From: Diphasiastrum complanatum
Taxonomy: Eukaryota > Streptophyta > Lycopodiopsida > Lycopodiales > Lycopodiaceae
Direction of reading: 5' to 3'
Assembly (NCBI GenBank): GCA_029204225.1
Contig: CM055092.1
Coordinates: 25,256,460-25,320,459, forward strand
DNA: 64,000 bases
How positions within the stretch are numbered: the stretch's first letter is position 1; each line of letters begins with the position of its first letter. Below the pieces are notes generated by a model. The model was not told the DNA's origin, did no database searches, and saw only the letters and a program-made list of their open reading frames with translations. Below are positions 10,508 to 21,299 of the stretch, in pieces. The translations under genes were made by a program, and so were the position numbers.

Positions 10508-11417
10508 TGTTGCGCCGATGCCTCAAAGGGCACTGGGACTTGAGCGGTTTTCCCAACACGTTCTTAAGTCTAACATTCATCCATCATGCACTTACGTAAA
10601 AGCCAACTCAGAAACGTAACAACCTTAACCATTTAGACTTAAGAAAACTGGAATCCCAACCAACCCGAAAGCCAACTCAGAATCCGTTCCCAAAAGGTAA
10701 CCAAAGGCAAAGACAAGCCACACATGAAACCCAAGGCATAGTGGTCACCAAACTGACCAATTGGCATAGCGGCAAGCCCCATGTCGATGACAGGGACCCT
10801 TAGGCGCCAGCGACGCAAAAAGGTTGTAGTAAGGGTCCTTCCACTTGGACCAGTCCCGGAGGCGAAACCAAAATGGTAATCATCCACAAGGATCAACTTT
10901 ATTAGATTTGGAAGAGGTTACATTCATACATAGACTGACCGGTCTCGGGGTCACCAGCACGTGCTGGGCATTGTGCTTGGCTCGTGCTGGTAGAGGGAGC
11001 TGAGACCTGGTGACTGGATTCTTGGCGCTGGTTGAGCTGTCCGTGTTTCTGTCTGCCCCTATAGTTTAGCTGTGATTCGGCGCACCCCCTCTGTTCTGAA
11101 ACATAGTGCTTTCTGGTAAAGCACGCTTTTTGGGACTTATTTTTTATTTTGCTGATTAAGCCTGGCAAGCCTGGCAAAATCAGTCTGGCTCTCGGACATG
11201 GGTCCCGGGAGCCGTTTCGGTGGCAGAATCAACTTGCTTCCTGACTAGGCCATGACTCGAGCTCCAGAGCTAGCTCATGACTTGTGACTACTTGACTGGA
11301 TCACCACAGGTCGGAGGCTCAGTCCTTGACGTTCTAACTTGCTCTGGGACCTTAGGGAGTGTCACCCCTTAGAGTCTTACAGGGCATGTTGGGTGCATCT
11401 GAGTCAGCTTTACAACA
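10508..11417 (-). repeat. 3' LTR of the gypsy element (block A)
   Basis: On the plus strand it begins TGTTGCGCC and ends TTTACAACA, giving TG...CA ends. It matches 15832-16749 over its length. It lacks an 8-bp piece near 11056 (AGACTCCC-like) that is present in the block B copy and the other LTRs, which explains its 910-bp length against 918 in block B. Confidence 0.92.
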
Positions 11418-11431
11418 TCCTCCCCTCGTTT
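11418..11431 (-). other. Polypurine tract of the gypsy element (block A)
   Basis: Read on the minus strand, AAACGAGGGGAGGA lies directly against the 3' LTR start TGTTGTAAAG, as expected for the plus-strand primer. Confidence 0.85.
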
Positions 11432-11658
11432 GAAAAAGCTGATGTCCTTATCAAGGCCAAACTAGACCTAGGACGTATGGCACGGGCTTAATTCACCGGT
11501 CTTAACAGCTTTGAATTACAAAATACATTGGCAGTAGCATAGGAAAAGTGTAGATAAAGTTCACTTACGTAAAACTTGTGTAAAGCTGCAAGTGATTTAT
11601 TGGCAAACTTAAGTAAAATACCGGGAAGTTCCTTGAACTTCAGAATGGCCATGAATGT

Positions 11659-14600
11659 TTATGTAGGAGGCATGCCGCCAGGTAGTTCTTTGTGTGCCGA
11701 TCTTGGAAAACGGCTATTGCGTTGGTTCTTCTGCAGATAATCTGCTAGTACTTCAGGGGCTCCCTCCTTAAGTTTGTCTTCGTACTCCCAAGAAGCCTCA
11801 ATAAGTGGAGCCCGTAGCCACTTCACTAGATATTCACGTTGAATGCCAGTTCGCTTTCTATGTGTCAATATTTGTTCTGGTACAAGCTGCCTCTTCGTAT
11901 CATCAAGTGTCGTTGGTGGGTGACAGAGTTCGTGTTGCCGATCAAATCGCTCATCTGGTTTGTACCATTTGAGTAATGAGATATGAAACACATTGTGTAT
12001 ATCCAAGCTGGATGGCAGCGCTAATCGGTAAGCCACTAGGTTGATCTTCTTGGTGACATAATATGGCCCCACATAAGGTCAAGCGAACTTACGAGAAAAA
12101 CCTTTTGGTAACGCAATGTTCTTTGTGTTCAGCCATACTTGATCACCTTTCTCAAATTCCAGTTCTCGTCGATGTGGGTTTACGTCAGCTGCCATACTCC
12201 TTTGTGAATGCTCTAAAAATGCCTCCACCTCTGTCAACTTTGTGTGCCACTCATTGATGTGTTTCCTGCACGCCTGTAAGAAAAGAGCTTGGAACAATCG
12301 GTAGTCGACCATTGCTTATCTCGAAGGGTGCCCTTCCAGTAGATCTGTTCACTTGGTTGTTATGTGCAAACTTGAGAATATCCAAGTAGTTGACCCAATC
12401 GGATTGGTCCCAAGGGACATAATTTCGTAAATATTGTTCAATCTGTCGATTGACTTGCTCCGTTTGCCCATCTATCTGAGGGTGATATGTAGTACTGAAA
12501 TTCAGTCCGGTTCCCACGAGACGAAATAGACAAGTCCAAAACTTTCCGACGAACTTGGTGTCTCGGTCAAAAATAATCGTTCTAGGTAGGCCGTGGTATT
12601 TGAAAACACATTTGAAAAATAACCTTGCCACTTCTTCAGCTGTCACTGAACTTTTAGTTGGTACTAGATGAACTCGCTTTGAAAACCGGTCAACCACCAC
12701 ATAAACTGAGTCGAAGCCTTGGCACCGTGGTAGTTGAACAATAAAATCCATGCTCACCGAATCCCATGGGTATGCTGGTACTGGTAATGGTTGGAGTAGT
12801 CCAGCCGGAGCTAGCGGTTCCACCTTCACTTGTTGACATGTCGGGCATGTTTGCACATAGGATTCAACGTCTGCCCACATACTTGGCCAATAGAAGCCTC
12901 TTTTGAGAGGTTCATACATGCGATTCACCCCTGGATGCCCGGTGGCTAGTATGTCATGATGTTCTTGCAAGACTTTCTTCCTCAGGTTGATGCTGTCTGG
13001 GACATATACTCTGCGTTGTTTATAAACAACCATTTGATCTTTCCAAGTGAAATGTTTATGAGGCTTTCCCAGCTGGAATTTGATCATTAAGTCCTTCGCC
13101 AACGCATCTACACCATAATTCTCCCTGATTTCTTGGAGTAGGCCAGTCACCTGAGTTGTCACTGTTGCCATCAAGTGTTCCTGTCCACTTAGTGCATCCG
13201 CCACCACATTGTTCTTTCCCGCTGTGTGTAAAATGTCTATATTGAATTTTGACATAAAGTTTTGCCATCGCATTTGCTTTGGCGTGAGCATACCTTGGGA
13301 TGAGAAGTACTTGAGTGATACATTATCAGTGAACGCCTTAAAGGGTTTTCCTGCCACATAATGTCTCCAATGCTCCACTGCTTGAACTACTGCGACCATT
13401 TCTTTTTCATGAGTTGGCCATCGTCGCTCTACGTCACTCAATTTATTTGAAAAATATGCAATAGGTTTTCCGTCTTGCATCAGCACGGCCCCAATAGCAA
13501 AGTTTGACGCATCTGTATGTATTTCAAAAGGTTTGCTAAAGTCCGGTAAGGCAAGGATGGGTTCTTGAGTGATCCGTCGTTTTAGTTCTTGGAACGTTGC
13601 TTCACATTCTAGTGTCCATGTCATCTTCAGATGAGTCTTGGTCTGCCCCAACAGTGGTGCCACAATTTTGCTAAATGCCTCAATGAATCTCCTGTAAAAG
13701 TTACATAAGCCCACAAAGGATTTGATGCCATGAACAGTTTTAGGTGCTAGCCAATCCAAGATAGCCTTGATCTTCTTAGGATCCATTCGAATCCGTCCGT
13801 GGCCTATAACATGTCCAAGGAAGTCAACTTCCTCCACCACAAACTCACATTTCTCTCTTTTCGCGAACAAGCAGTTCCTCCTCAGTCGTTGGAGAACTGT
13901 CCTTAAATGTTGAATGTGACCTTTAAGGTTCCAGCTAGATACTAATATGTCATCAATGTACACAATGACAAATTTATCCAGGCAGTCTTGAAATATATTG
14001 TTCATCAACGTGCAAAAAGTGGCTGGTGCGTTTGTTAGACTGAATGGCATCACCAGGAATTCGTGACTCCCATACCGCGTTCGAAACACCGTTTTGTGCT
14101 CATCACCTTCAGCTATTCAAATTTGATGACATCCAGATCTGAGATCTATTCGGCTAAAGTATTTGGCATGTTTGAGTTGGTTGAATAGGTGATCAATTCT
14201 AGGCACGGGGTACTTGTTCTTGATGGTACTCTTGTTAAGCATGCGATAATCCACACACATTCGAAGAGTTTTGTCCGCCTTTTCTACGAACAACACTGGG
14301 GCTCCAAAGGTTGAAGCGCTAGGTCTAATAAAACCTTTGTCTATCAATTCACCAAGTTGTCATTTCAGTTCCACCAACTCTTCTTGTGACATTCTGTAGG
14401 GTGCTCGTGAAGTTGGCTCTGTTCCTGGTACCAACTCAATTTTATGGTCCACTGGTCTTCGAGGAGGTAGCTTAGCTAGGAGTTCCTCTGGGAACACATC
14501 GCTAAATTCTTCTAACAGATCTGCCACTTCTTTTGGCAAGTTTTCTTGTCGCACGCTTTTCCCTTCTGGGACTTCTCGACAGATGCAAAGAAAGCACTTT

Positions 14601-15118
14601 GACCTTTTCCATTTCGCCATTCTTTTCATCGCTAATGCTGCAACCAGATTTTGTTCAATATCGGTATCCTTAGCATTTCCTCCAGGTAGGGCTTTTGTCA
14701 CGCAGATTTGTCCCTTATAATCCAAGAGGACCAAGTTTGAGCTCCTATCCAAAACTGCGATACAGTGTTCATTTAACCAAGGGAGGCCCAAAATCACATC
14801 GAAGGCATCCATCTCTAAAATCACAAAGCTAAGTTTAGCCTTCCATCTTCCAATCTACACCGGGATGTTCAATGTCGCTTTGTCTGCATCTAGTGCTCCC
14901 TTTGCTGTTTCTACCTTGAGAATAGATGTAACATTCCTGGTCGGCAAGCTGAATTGTTCCACTACGCTCCTTGAGATATAGTTATGTAAAGCTCCGGAGT
15001 CGATCATGAAATCTGACTTCCTCACCGCGATCTTTCCTGATAAGAATAACAATCTTGAACCAATCTTGGGGGTTGCCCCATGGAAGTTCCTTTCCATACT
15101 TGTGCGTCGTCCACTCAT
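11659..15118 (-). pseudogene. Gypsy chromovirus pol (PR-RT-RNase H-IN-chromodomain), broken
   Basis: The protease starts at 15118 with active-site motif MIDSGALHNYIS (near 15001) and VILGLPWL. RT begins near 14540 (EFSDVFPEEL, then [12 protein letters not shown]) and carries the catalytic YIDD near 13960-13949. RNase H has HTDASNFAIGAV (Asp near 13513). Integrase has the HH-CC zinc site (HHDILATGHPG, then CPTC) and the DDE residues in MDFIVQLP, FDRDTKF and GQTEQVNR (Glu near 12460). The GPY region and a chromodomain (VPEQILTHRKR, EYLVKWLRAP, SWEYEDKL) close the protein near 11700. Breaks: in-frame stops at 14855-14857, 14360-14362, 14117-14119 and 12079-12081, and a frameshift near 12251-12312. 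Catalytic residues look intact between breaks. One Thr near the integrase Glu reads Ile here (HPQID) but Thr in block B. Confidence 0.93.
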
Positions 15119-15831
15119 AAATGTAAGCTCCTCTCACGACTCCCAACTAGATCAGATCACCTGGATCAAAACAAGTAGTCAGGGATAATTCAGGTCCAGG
15201 CAAGCACACCACAAATGAACATACCAACCAAAGCTAAACAGAGGATCCCTCTCAAGTCACATTCCCCTTGAGACCGGACGTAGGATCTTTGACTAGCCGC
15301 GCCCACACAAATCTATCACAGAATTAGCCCACGGGGAAACATCCATCCAACCATCCGTGCTTTCACCATTAAGCAGCACATTGCCTCAGTCACGCCCCAC
15401 CACTTTTTGGTCGATAGCCCTTATAGCTAAACGATTGGCAGCTATCCCGCACCGGCAGCTAACCAGCCGTGCTTTACACCCGAATTCGCGCAGCATCTCT
15501 GTATCAATGGTTAACCCGTACAGTTCGAATATGTCACCCTGCACCCCACAAGGTACAGACCGTCCTTCACCTACCTAGGCAGCACGTTGCCTCATCCGTC
15601 CTACGTGCAGACAGCGCCAGGCCCGAACTGCGAGAACTGACCGTGCTTACACCTCGAGGGCAGCACTTTGACTCATCAAGTCCCCCGTTCTGTCAACCAC
15701 CCCGACCGTGGACGCACCCGTGCTTACACTGTGGGCAGCACCTTGCGCAATGGTTGTCCTGACAAATCCCAAAACGTGGCCATCCCTGTGAGACTTGCGT
15801 AGCTGACCGGCTAGTCGGCTCTGATACCACA
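15119..15831 (-). other. Gypsy 5' leader without gag (block A)
   Basis: Between the protease frame and the 5' LTR there are about 700 bases with no long frame and no zinc-knuckle or gag-core motif on the minus strand. The primer binding site lies at its LTR end. Block C starts inside this leader, at the equivalent of 15473. Short plus-strand frames here are antisense and have no family features. Confidence 0.6.
15818..15829 (-). other. Primer binding site of the gypsy element (block A)
   Basis: Minus-strand TGGTATCAGAGC lies 2 bases from the 5' LTR end. It is complementary to the 3' end of plant initiator methionine tRNA, the usual primer of plant LTR elements. Confidence 0.9.
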
Positions 15832-16749
15832 CGTTGCACCGGCGCCTCAAAGGGCGCTGGGACTTGAGCGGTTTCCCCAACACGCGCTTAAGTCTATAAT
15901 TCATCCATCATGCACTTACGTAAAAGCCAACTCAGAAACGTGACAAGCTTAACCATTCAGACTTAAGAAAACTGGAATCTCAACCAACTCGAAAGCCAAC
16001 TCAGAATCCGTCCCCAAAAGGTAACCAAAGGCAAAGATAAGCCACACATGAAACCCAAGGCATAGTGGTCGCCAAACTGACCAATTGGCATAGCGGAAAG
16101 CCCCATGTCGATGATAGGGACCTTTAGGCGCCAGCGACACAAAAAGGTTGTAGTAAGGGTCCTTCCACTTGGACCAGTCCCGGAGGCAAAACCGAAATGG
16201 TAATCATCCCCAAGGATCAACTTTATTAGATTTGGAAGAGGTTACATTCATACATAGACTGACCGGTCTCGGGGCCACCAACACGTGCTGGGCATTGTGC
16301 TTGGCTCGTGCTGGTAGAGGGAGCTGAGACCTGGTGACTGGATTTCTGGCGCTGGTTGAGCTGCCCAAGTTTCTGTCTGCCGGACTCCCGCTATAGTTCT
16401 GCTGTGATTCGGCGCACCCCCTCTGTTCTGGAACATAATGCTTTCTAGTAAAGCACGCTTTTTGGGACTTAGTTTTTATTTTGCTGATTAAGCTTGGCAA
16501 GCCTGGCAGAATCAGTCTGGCTCCCGGACATGGGTCCCGGGAGCCGTTCCGGTTGCAGAATCAACTTGCTTTCTGACTAGGCCATGACTCGAGCTCCAGA
16601 GCTAGCTCATGACTTGTGACTACTTGACTGGCTCACCACAGATCGGAGGCTCAGTCCTTGACGTTCTAACTTGCTCTGGGACCTTAGGGAGTGTCACCCC
16701 TTAGCGTCTTACAGGGCACGCTGGGTGCACATGAGTCAGCTTTACAACA
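15832..16749 (-). repeat. 5' LTR of the gypsy element (block A)
   Basis: It matches 10508-11417. On the plus strand its left end reads CGTTGCACC where the partner LTR reads TGTTGCGCC, so the terminal TG has been lost by one change. Its right end is TTTACAACA followed by the GGTAG target duplication. Confidence 0.92.
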
Positions 16750-16754
16750 GGTAG
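16750..16754 (+). other. Target site duplication of the gypsy element, right copy (block A)
   Basis: GGTAG followed by ACTCTCTGTATGAGCATT, the same right flank as the empty site at 7056-7060. Confidence 0.9.
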
Positions 16755-17690
16755 ACTCTCTGTATGAGCATTGTGGTTGCATGATACTTTGTGAGTCAAA
16801 CCTCGTGGTTTGTATGTTATTATGCAGTGGTGATAAATATTCAAAATTTCCTTTGGCCTTGTTATGGATAGATAATTTTCATGGTTCTGTGGCTGCTAAA
16901 AATGTTTTTGAATCTCATTTTCTTTAGCCAACTTTTGCTTACGGATCCAATCAAAGCGAATCTTCAGGTGATGTGAAGCGAATCGTTATCACTAAAGGTA
17001 GTGATGATACGTACAACACTATGCTTTTTATCTCAAGATTTATAGAAAGCAAGATGTCATTAATACTTGCTAAAATCCAATCGTTGTTTGTTTCCAATAT
17101 GACCAAATGTTTTCCATCTCCTTAACAATGTGCTGATAATTCATATGTTTGCTTAGCTACATCCAACAAAGTAGTAGTAGTATAAGAATAACGCAAAAAC
17201 GCGTATAGGGACCTATTTGGACCAGTAGAAGATGTTGAGAATGTTATTCCAACCACTAGAAAAATCAAGTTTCTCTTTCTACTCGCACTTGTAAACATTC
17301 TCTTGGAAGAGCTGGAGATGGTGAGAATTTTGAAAATCCCTTCTAGCCTAAAAGTGTTGATTTTTAAGATATTAGCCACTTCAATCCATCCTCTTTAAAC
17401 TGTAATCATGTTTCTAGGCCATATATGACTAGTCAACTTGCTTTCTTGTTATCCAAGAATGATCCAAGAAGATTGATTTCATATGAAAATGTTGCAGGAA
17501 AAGCAAGCTGTACTTTATGTTAGCTCTGAACTTCAATAGGGTCTGAATCATACCTTGTTATCAAATGCTCTTCAAATAGTTATGTTTGTGTTTCTTTGCT
17601 TCGATTCTAGGTTATTGTGAGAAATGGTGAGAATTATTGAGCATGGTGATTCCATTAGGTTTAAGGAGTATATGACTCCTATTGTGTATG
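16755..17690 (+). pseudogene. Partial upstream copy of the AP2 gene, exons 6-8 (block A)
   Basis: The order and introns parallel 19890-20900 of the intact-layout gene. Exon 6 relic lies near 16929-16999, exon 7 near 17156-17325 (DLFGPVEDVENVIP) and an exon 8-like piece after GTTGCAG near 17497 (EKQAVLYVSSELQ, then stop). A relic of the downstream alternative exon lies near 17613-17675 (GEHGDSIRFKE region with a frameshift). Exon 6 is frameshifted near 16946 and exon 7 has a TAA near 17185. Exons 1-5 are absent. The gypsy element separates it from the dispersed repeat that precedes it elsewhere (7056). A non-coding relic. Confidence 0.7.
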
Positions 17691-18754
17691 TAAGCTAAGT
17701 GATAATTAGTTTAAGAAATCCCCAATTATTTGAGAGAGAGAGAGCGAGAGATCACATAGTGATTGAAGTCAATTTTATTAATTCACATTTTAGATACCTG
17801 GCCTAAAAAAAACCCTAACCTTAAAGACCCTAAATCTTCAATATCTCCCCGCTCTCTCAAATCTTCTCTCCTCTCACGTTCTGCAACCTGCGCGCTCGCT
17901 CTCTCTCTCTCTCTCTCCCTCGCGTCCTCTTAGTCTCTCAATCGCATTAACCTCTCTCTCATCGCGTTTGTAACTGGGTTATTGCTGCAGATTACTACTG
18001 CCACCTCCCGCCTCTAAAACCCTGATCAATCAATAGCGTGGCAGCATATGTTCTTGATGATCTTTCAATCCAGCTCCAGATTAACGAGAAAATTATTTAG
18101 CGATTTGCAAGGAGTGTAGCAGCCGCTCCCCAGCATTTGAATTGTAAGCATCAAAGGCATCTTTGGTGCATTTCTCTCTCTCTCTCTCTCTCTCTCCATT
18201 GAGCCGGGAAAGCAAATATGAATCAGAATAAATCATACGCTTATCTGCAAACAAGATACATTAAAATGAATCAGAGCGTGTGTTTAATTTCCTCCTATCT
18301 CATCAAAGCAACCTTTCCCAATCCACAAGAAGACACATTCTCCTCTCTCCATCTCTCAACTCCCTCTCTCAAACTCACATTCTTGTCTCTCGATCCATCG
18401 CTTGCGCGCACTCTGTGGAAAGTTCGCTTTCCAGAAGTTTCTGAAAGCTCGTGTTCAGTCTCTCTAAAATGCACGTGTTTTGCCTTCATCCTCACTTGAA
18501 CTGCCTTTCAACTGCCCATCAAATACGTGGACCAATAAAATTTTAGAAAACCCATTTTGTCTAACTCGGGTGACATTGTATCTCATATGGTTGCTTCCAC
18601 GCTAGCTCCGATTTTTCATACTTCATATCACAGTTAGCTATCGTGCTCCTTCATTGTAAGTTTCAACTACAAATAATTTTTTCTCAGGCAATCGCAATCC
18701 TCTACGTCGATTTTGCCGGTTAACTCTACGTGAGAGTGAAATTCACGGGCAGCT
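17691..18754 (+). promoter_or_regulatory. AP2 gene upstream region (block A)
   Basis: This 1-kb stretch has no convincing protein gene. A 93-codon frame at 18218-18499 is low-complexity and serine/leucine-rich with no domain. It holds a telo-box-like AAACCCTAA near 17809-17817, CT runs at 17898-17917 and 18173-18198, and a CCAAT motif near 18530. CT-rich stretches and telo boxes are common in plant promoters and 5' untranslated regions. The region is preserved in blocks B and C. The transcription start cannot be placed from sequence. Confidence 0.4.
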
Positions 18755-20668
18755 ATGGCAGGGAGGAGTAAGTATAAAGGTGTTTATCACAGAAAACGAA
18801 CGGGAAGATGGGAAGCAAATATCTGGTATGGAAAGAAAATATGTTCCGCCGGATTACATGAATTCTTTGAAAAATAATTATTGTGAAAAATCGATGATAT
18901 TTGTAAAGCTATTTACATGTAAAGTCTCTTTGAACGAAAGTGATCTGTAGCTATGGCCTGAGCAAATTTGATTTGTTTTTTGTAGGATATAGCGTTTTAT
19001 ATTTTCTTTACAAAGCTACTTACATATGTTTGAAATGCAACCAGTTTATATGGTTTTTCATTTTCCAATAACAGGAGAAGAAAAGGCGACAAACGTTTTG
19101 GAAGAATGGCTAACCCAGGACAGCTCTCCATTGGTACGATTTTTGTGACAATGAATTTATGGATTGATACAGCCTCATTAAAAAACAAGACCTCGAGGAT
19201 GCTCGGAAATGACTTATTCTTGACGCTAATGAGCGCCACTTTGCTTTGCAGGTGCCTATCATAATGAGATAGCAGCAGCCAGGTTTGTGTGAACTGGTGG
19301 CAGTTAACTGATTCTCAATGACTTTCTGGTTTATGAAATTACCATCCTAAATATCGTTCATAACTCCATTGGTCTGCTAATGTGTTAGAACTATTTTGTG
19401 GCTCAGGAATTATGATAGGGCAGCAATTAAACTTGGTCACACTGAGAAACTTAACTTCCCATTAGAAGACTATGAGTCTGAAATGCCACTGGTATGGTTA
19501 GAGTACAAAGCTTTTGATCTTGTTGGTAGTAATATCGCTCTCTGTCGTCTGCATTTAAAGTCAACTTTATTATATATAGTGGGTTATACAGCTAGGTCAC
19601 ATTATAAAGCGCATTGCTCTCCAAATGTTTGAAGAAGCATCTTTTGATTTTAACACGTGTTTAATCTCCCATACGTGAGAAATAAAAAGTGCTAATTTAT
19701 AGTTCCCTGGTGTACATTGGTGACTGCAGTGGGAGAAATACGATGAAAACGACTTTTTTTATATAGTTCGGCACATGAGTCGGAAAAACTCTTCTTTGAG
19801 TTTTGTAGAAGCTGCAATTCTTCATGAACATTCACCTTAAAAGAAGACTAGTGGTCATGGTAGAAAAAGGTTGGAAATTTAAAGGCACATATATGTTATT
19901 ATGCAGTGGTGACAAATAATCAAAATTTCCTTCTGCCTTGTTTCGGGTAAAAATGATAATTTGCAATGGTTCAGTGGCTTCTAAAAATGTTCTTGATTCT
20001 CATTTTCTGCAGACAGCTTTTGCTTCCGAGATCCAATCAGAGTAAATCTTCAGGTCATGCGAAGCGAATCGTGTTTACTAAAGGTAGTGTTGATACGTGC
20101 AGTGTTGTGCGTTTCATCTCAAGATTTATAGAAAGCAAGATGTCATAAATAGTTGTTCAGATCTAATCATGTATGTTTATTTGAGCTAAATTTCTAGTTG
20201 TTTGTTTCCAATAAGAGCAAATTGTTTCCATCTGCTTAACAATGTGCTGAAAACTCGTATGTTCTTTTAGCAACACCCAACAAAGCAGCAATAGTACAAG
20301 AAGAATGGAAACACACTTATAGGGACCTATTTGGACCAGTAGATGATGTTGAGAAAGATGTTCCAACGACCAATAAAATCAAGTTCACCTTTCTACACGA
20401 GCTTGCAAATATTCCCTTGGAGGAGCTGGAGATGGTGAGAATTTTAAAAATCCCTTCTAGCCTAAAAGTATTGATGCTTAAGATATTAGCCACTTCAATC
20501 CATGCTGTTTAAACTGTAATCATGTTTCTAGGCCATATATGTCTAGTCAACTCGCTTTATTATTATCCAAGAAGGATTGAATATGATTGCTTTCAAATGA
20601 AAATGTTGCAGGAAAAGGAAGCTGTACTTCATGCTAGTTCTCAACGTCAATATGGTCTAAAGCACTAG
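18755..20668 (+). pseudogene. AP2-domain transcription factor gene with a premature stop (block A)
   Basis: Eight exons are inferred from GT-AG sites with consistent phase: 18755-18825, 19075-19133, 19252-19282, 19407-19491, 19730-19869, 20013-20083, 20271-20434, 20612-20668. They would encode 225 residues. Residues 7-77 form one AP2 DNA-binding domain: YKGV, GRWEANIW, a roughly 15-residue insert ending in GQLSIGAY, then AAARNYDRAAIKL and LNFPLEDY. The long insert resembles AP2/ANT-type domains more than ERF domains. Exon 5 encodes YIVRHMSRKNSS, similar in position to the segment after AP2 domains, and a basic patch GHGRKR. In this copy codon 119 is TAA (19838-19840), after the AP2 domain. 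The equivalent codon is GAA in blocks B and C. A truncated protein with the DNA-binding domain could still be made. Such proteins act in the nucleus on target promoters. Confidence 0.8.
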
Positions 20669-20839
20669 GAACTTACATTCAATAGACTATACAAAACATT
20701 ACTTGTTTAAATTGAATGTACTACATGCCTGCTTTTCAAATGTTGGATTTTTTCTAGAAGCTTGGCAAATCATACCTTGTTATCAAATGCGCATAGCTCT
20801 TCAAATAGTTATGTTTGTGTTATTTTGCTTCGATTCTAG

Positions 20840-20893
20840 GTAATTGTGAGAGATGGTATTGAGCATGGTGATTCCATTAGGTTCAAGGAGTAA
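20840..20893 (+). other. Possible alternative last exon of the AP2 gene (block A)
   Basis: After an acceptor TTCTAG, an open stretch of 17 codons plus TAA (VIVRDGIEHGDSIRFKE) is in phase with exon 7, which ends in phase 0. Skipping exon 8 would give this as an alternative C-terminus. It is identical in block B, has one change in block C, and its relic is kept in the partial copies. Whether it is spliced is unknown. Confidence 0.4.
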
Positions 20894-21299
20894 TATTTAG
20901 CACTTAGCAGACATGACTCCTATTGTGCATGTATGCTAACGAATTAGTCTAAGAAACTCCAAATTATTTGAGAGGGAGAGAGAGAGAGAGAGAGAGATCC
21001 ACATAGTTTATTAGTTGACATTTTAGATACCTTTGATTCAGTTGATACACACACACACACATACACTAATAAATATATAAATATATATAAACACAGAAAA
21101 GTGCACACACACACACACACACACATTCAATTGTACTTCCTAGGATCGAATCTTGAAAGGAAAGAGCTAAAACCTAATTAAAAATTCCAACCCCATGTAG
21201 TGTTGTGTTTTTTTTTTTTGGTCTCTCTATTTTTTGTTCTCGGTGGAGGAAGTATCCTCCGAAGTGGTTTTAGAAATTCTTTATCATCCTTACTAAGGC
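20894..21299. repeat. Microsatellite-rich stretch downstream of the AP2 gene (block A)
   Basis: It contains a GA run (20971-20997), CA runs near 21050 and 21107-21124, and an AT run in between. The 60-codon cysteine-valine frame on the minus strand is a translation of the CA run and is not a gene. The GA run is clearly longer in block C (49211-49254). Confidence 0.7.

Larger units (their letters stand above)
10508..16749 (-). mobile_element. Ty3/gypsy chromovirus, full-length but defective (block A)
   Basis: The 6242-bp element has two LTRs (10508-11417 and 15832-16749), a 5-bp GGTAG target duplication, an initiator-Met-type primer binding site next to the 5' LTR and a polypurine tract next to the 3' LTR. 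Minus-strand order is protease, reverse transcriptase, RNase H, integrase, chromodomain. That integrase-last order with a C-terminal chromodomain is typical of chromoviruses. The space between primer site and protease is only about 700 bases and holds no gag frame, so gag appears deleted. The LTRs differ from each other by scattered substitutions, so this is not a recent insertion. It split the dispersed repeat from the AP2 3'-half fragment, as shown by empty sites at 7056 and 1686. Confidence 0.95.

Noticed and set aside
12063-12257. Plus-strand frames inside the gypsy pol and LTR regions.
   Set aside because: They are antisense shadows of the pol frame or of LTR sequence.
17809-17820. Telomere-like AAACCCTAACC.
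   Set aside because: A single unit of a telo-box motif in a promoter-like region, not an interstitial telomere array.
18218-18499. A 93-codon frame upstream of the AP2 gene, also in blocks B and C.
   Set aside because: It lies in CT-rich upstream sequence, is matched by an open frame on the opposite strand, and has no recognisable domain. It could be an upstream ORF but nothing supports it.
18656-18688. A possible short intron in the AP2 5' untranslated region (GTAAGT to CTCAG).
   Set aside because: At about 35 bases it is shorter than plant introns normally allow, so I did not include it in the gene model.
18755-18880. Exon 1 read through as a 41-codon stand-alone AP2 protein ending at TAA 18878-18880.
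   Set aside because: Splicing at 18825 to 19075 gives a complete AP2 domain with correct phase, whereas the read-through loses the second half of the domain.
20944-21126. A 60-codon cysteine-valine-rich frame on the minus strand.
   Set aside because: It is a direct translation of the CA and GA microsatellites.
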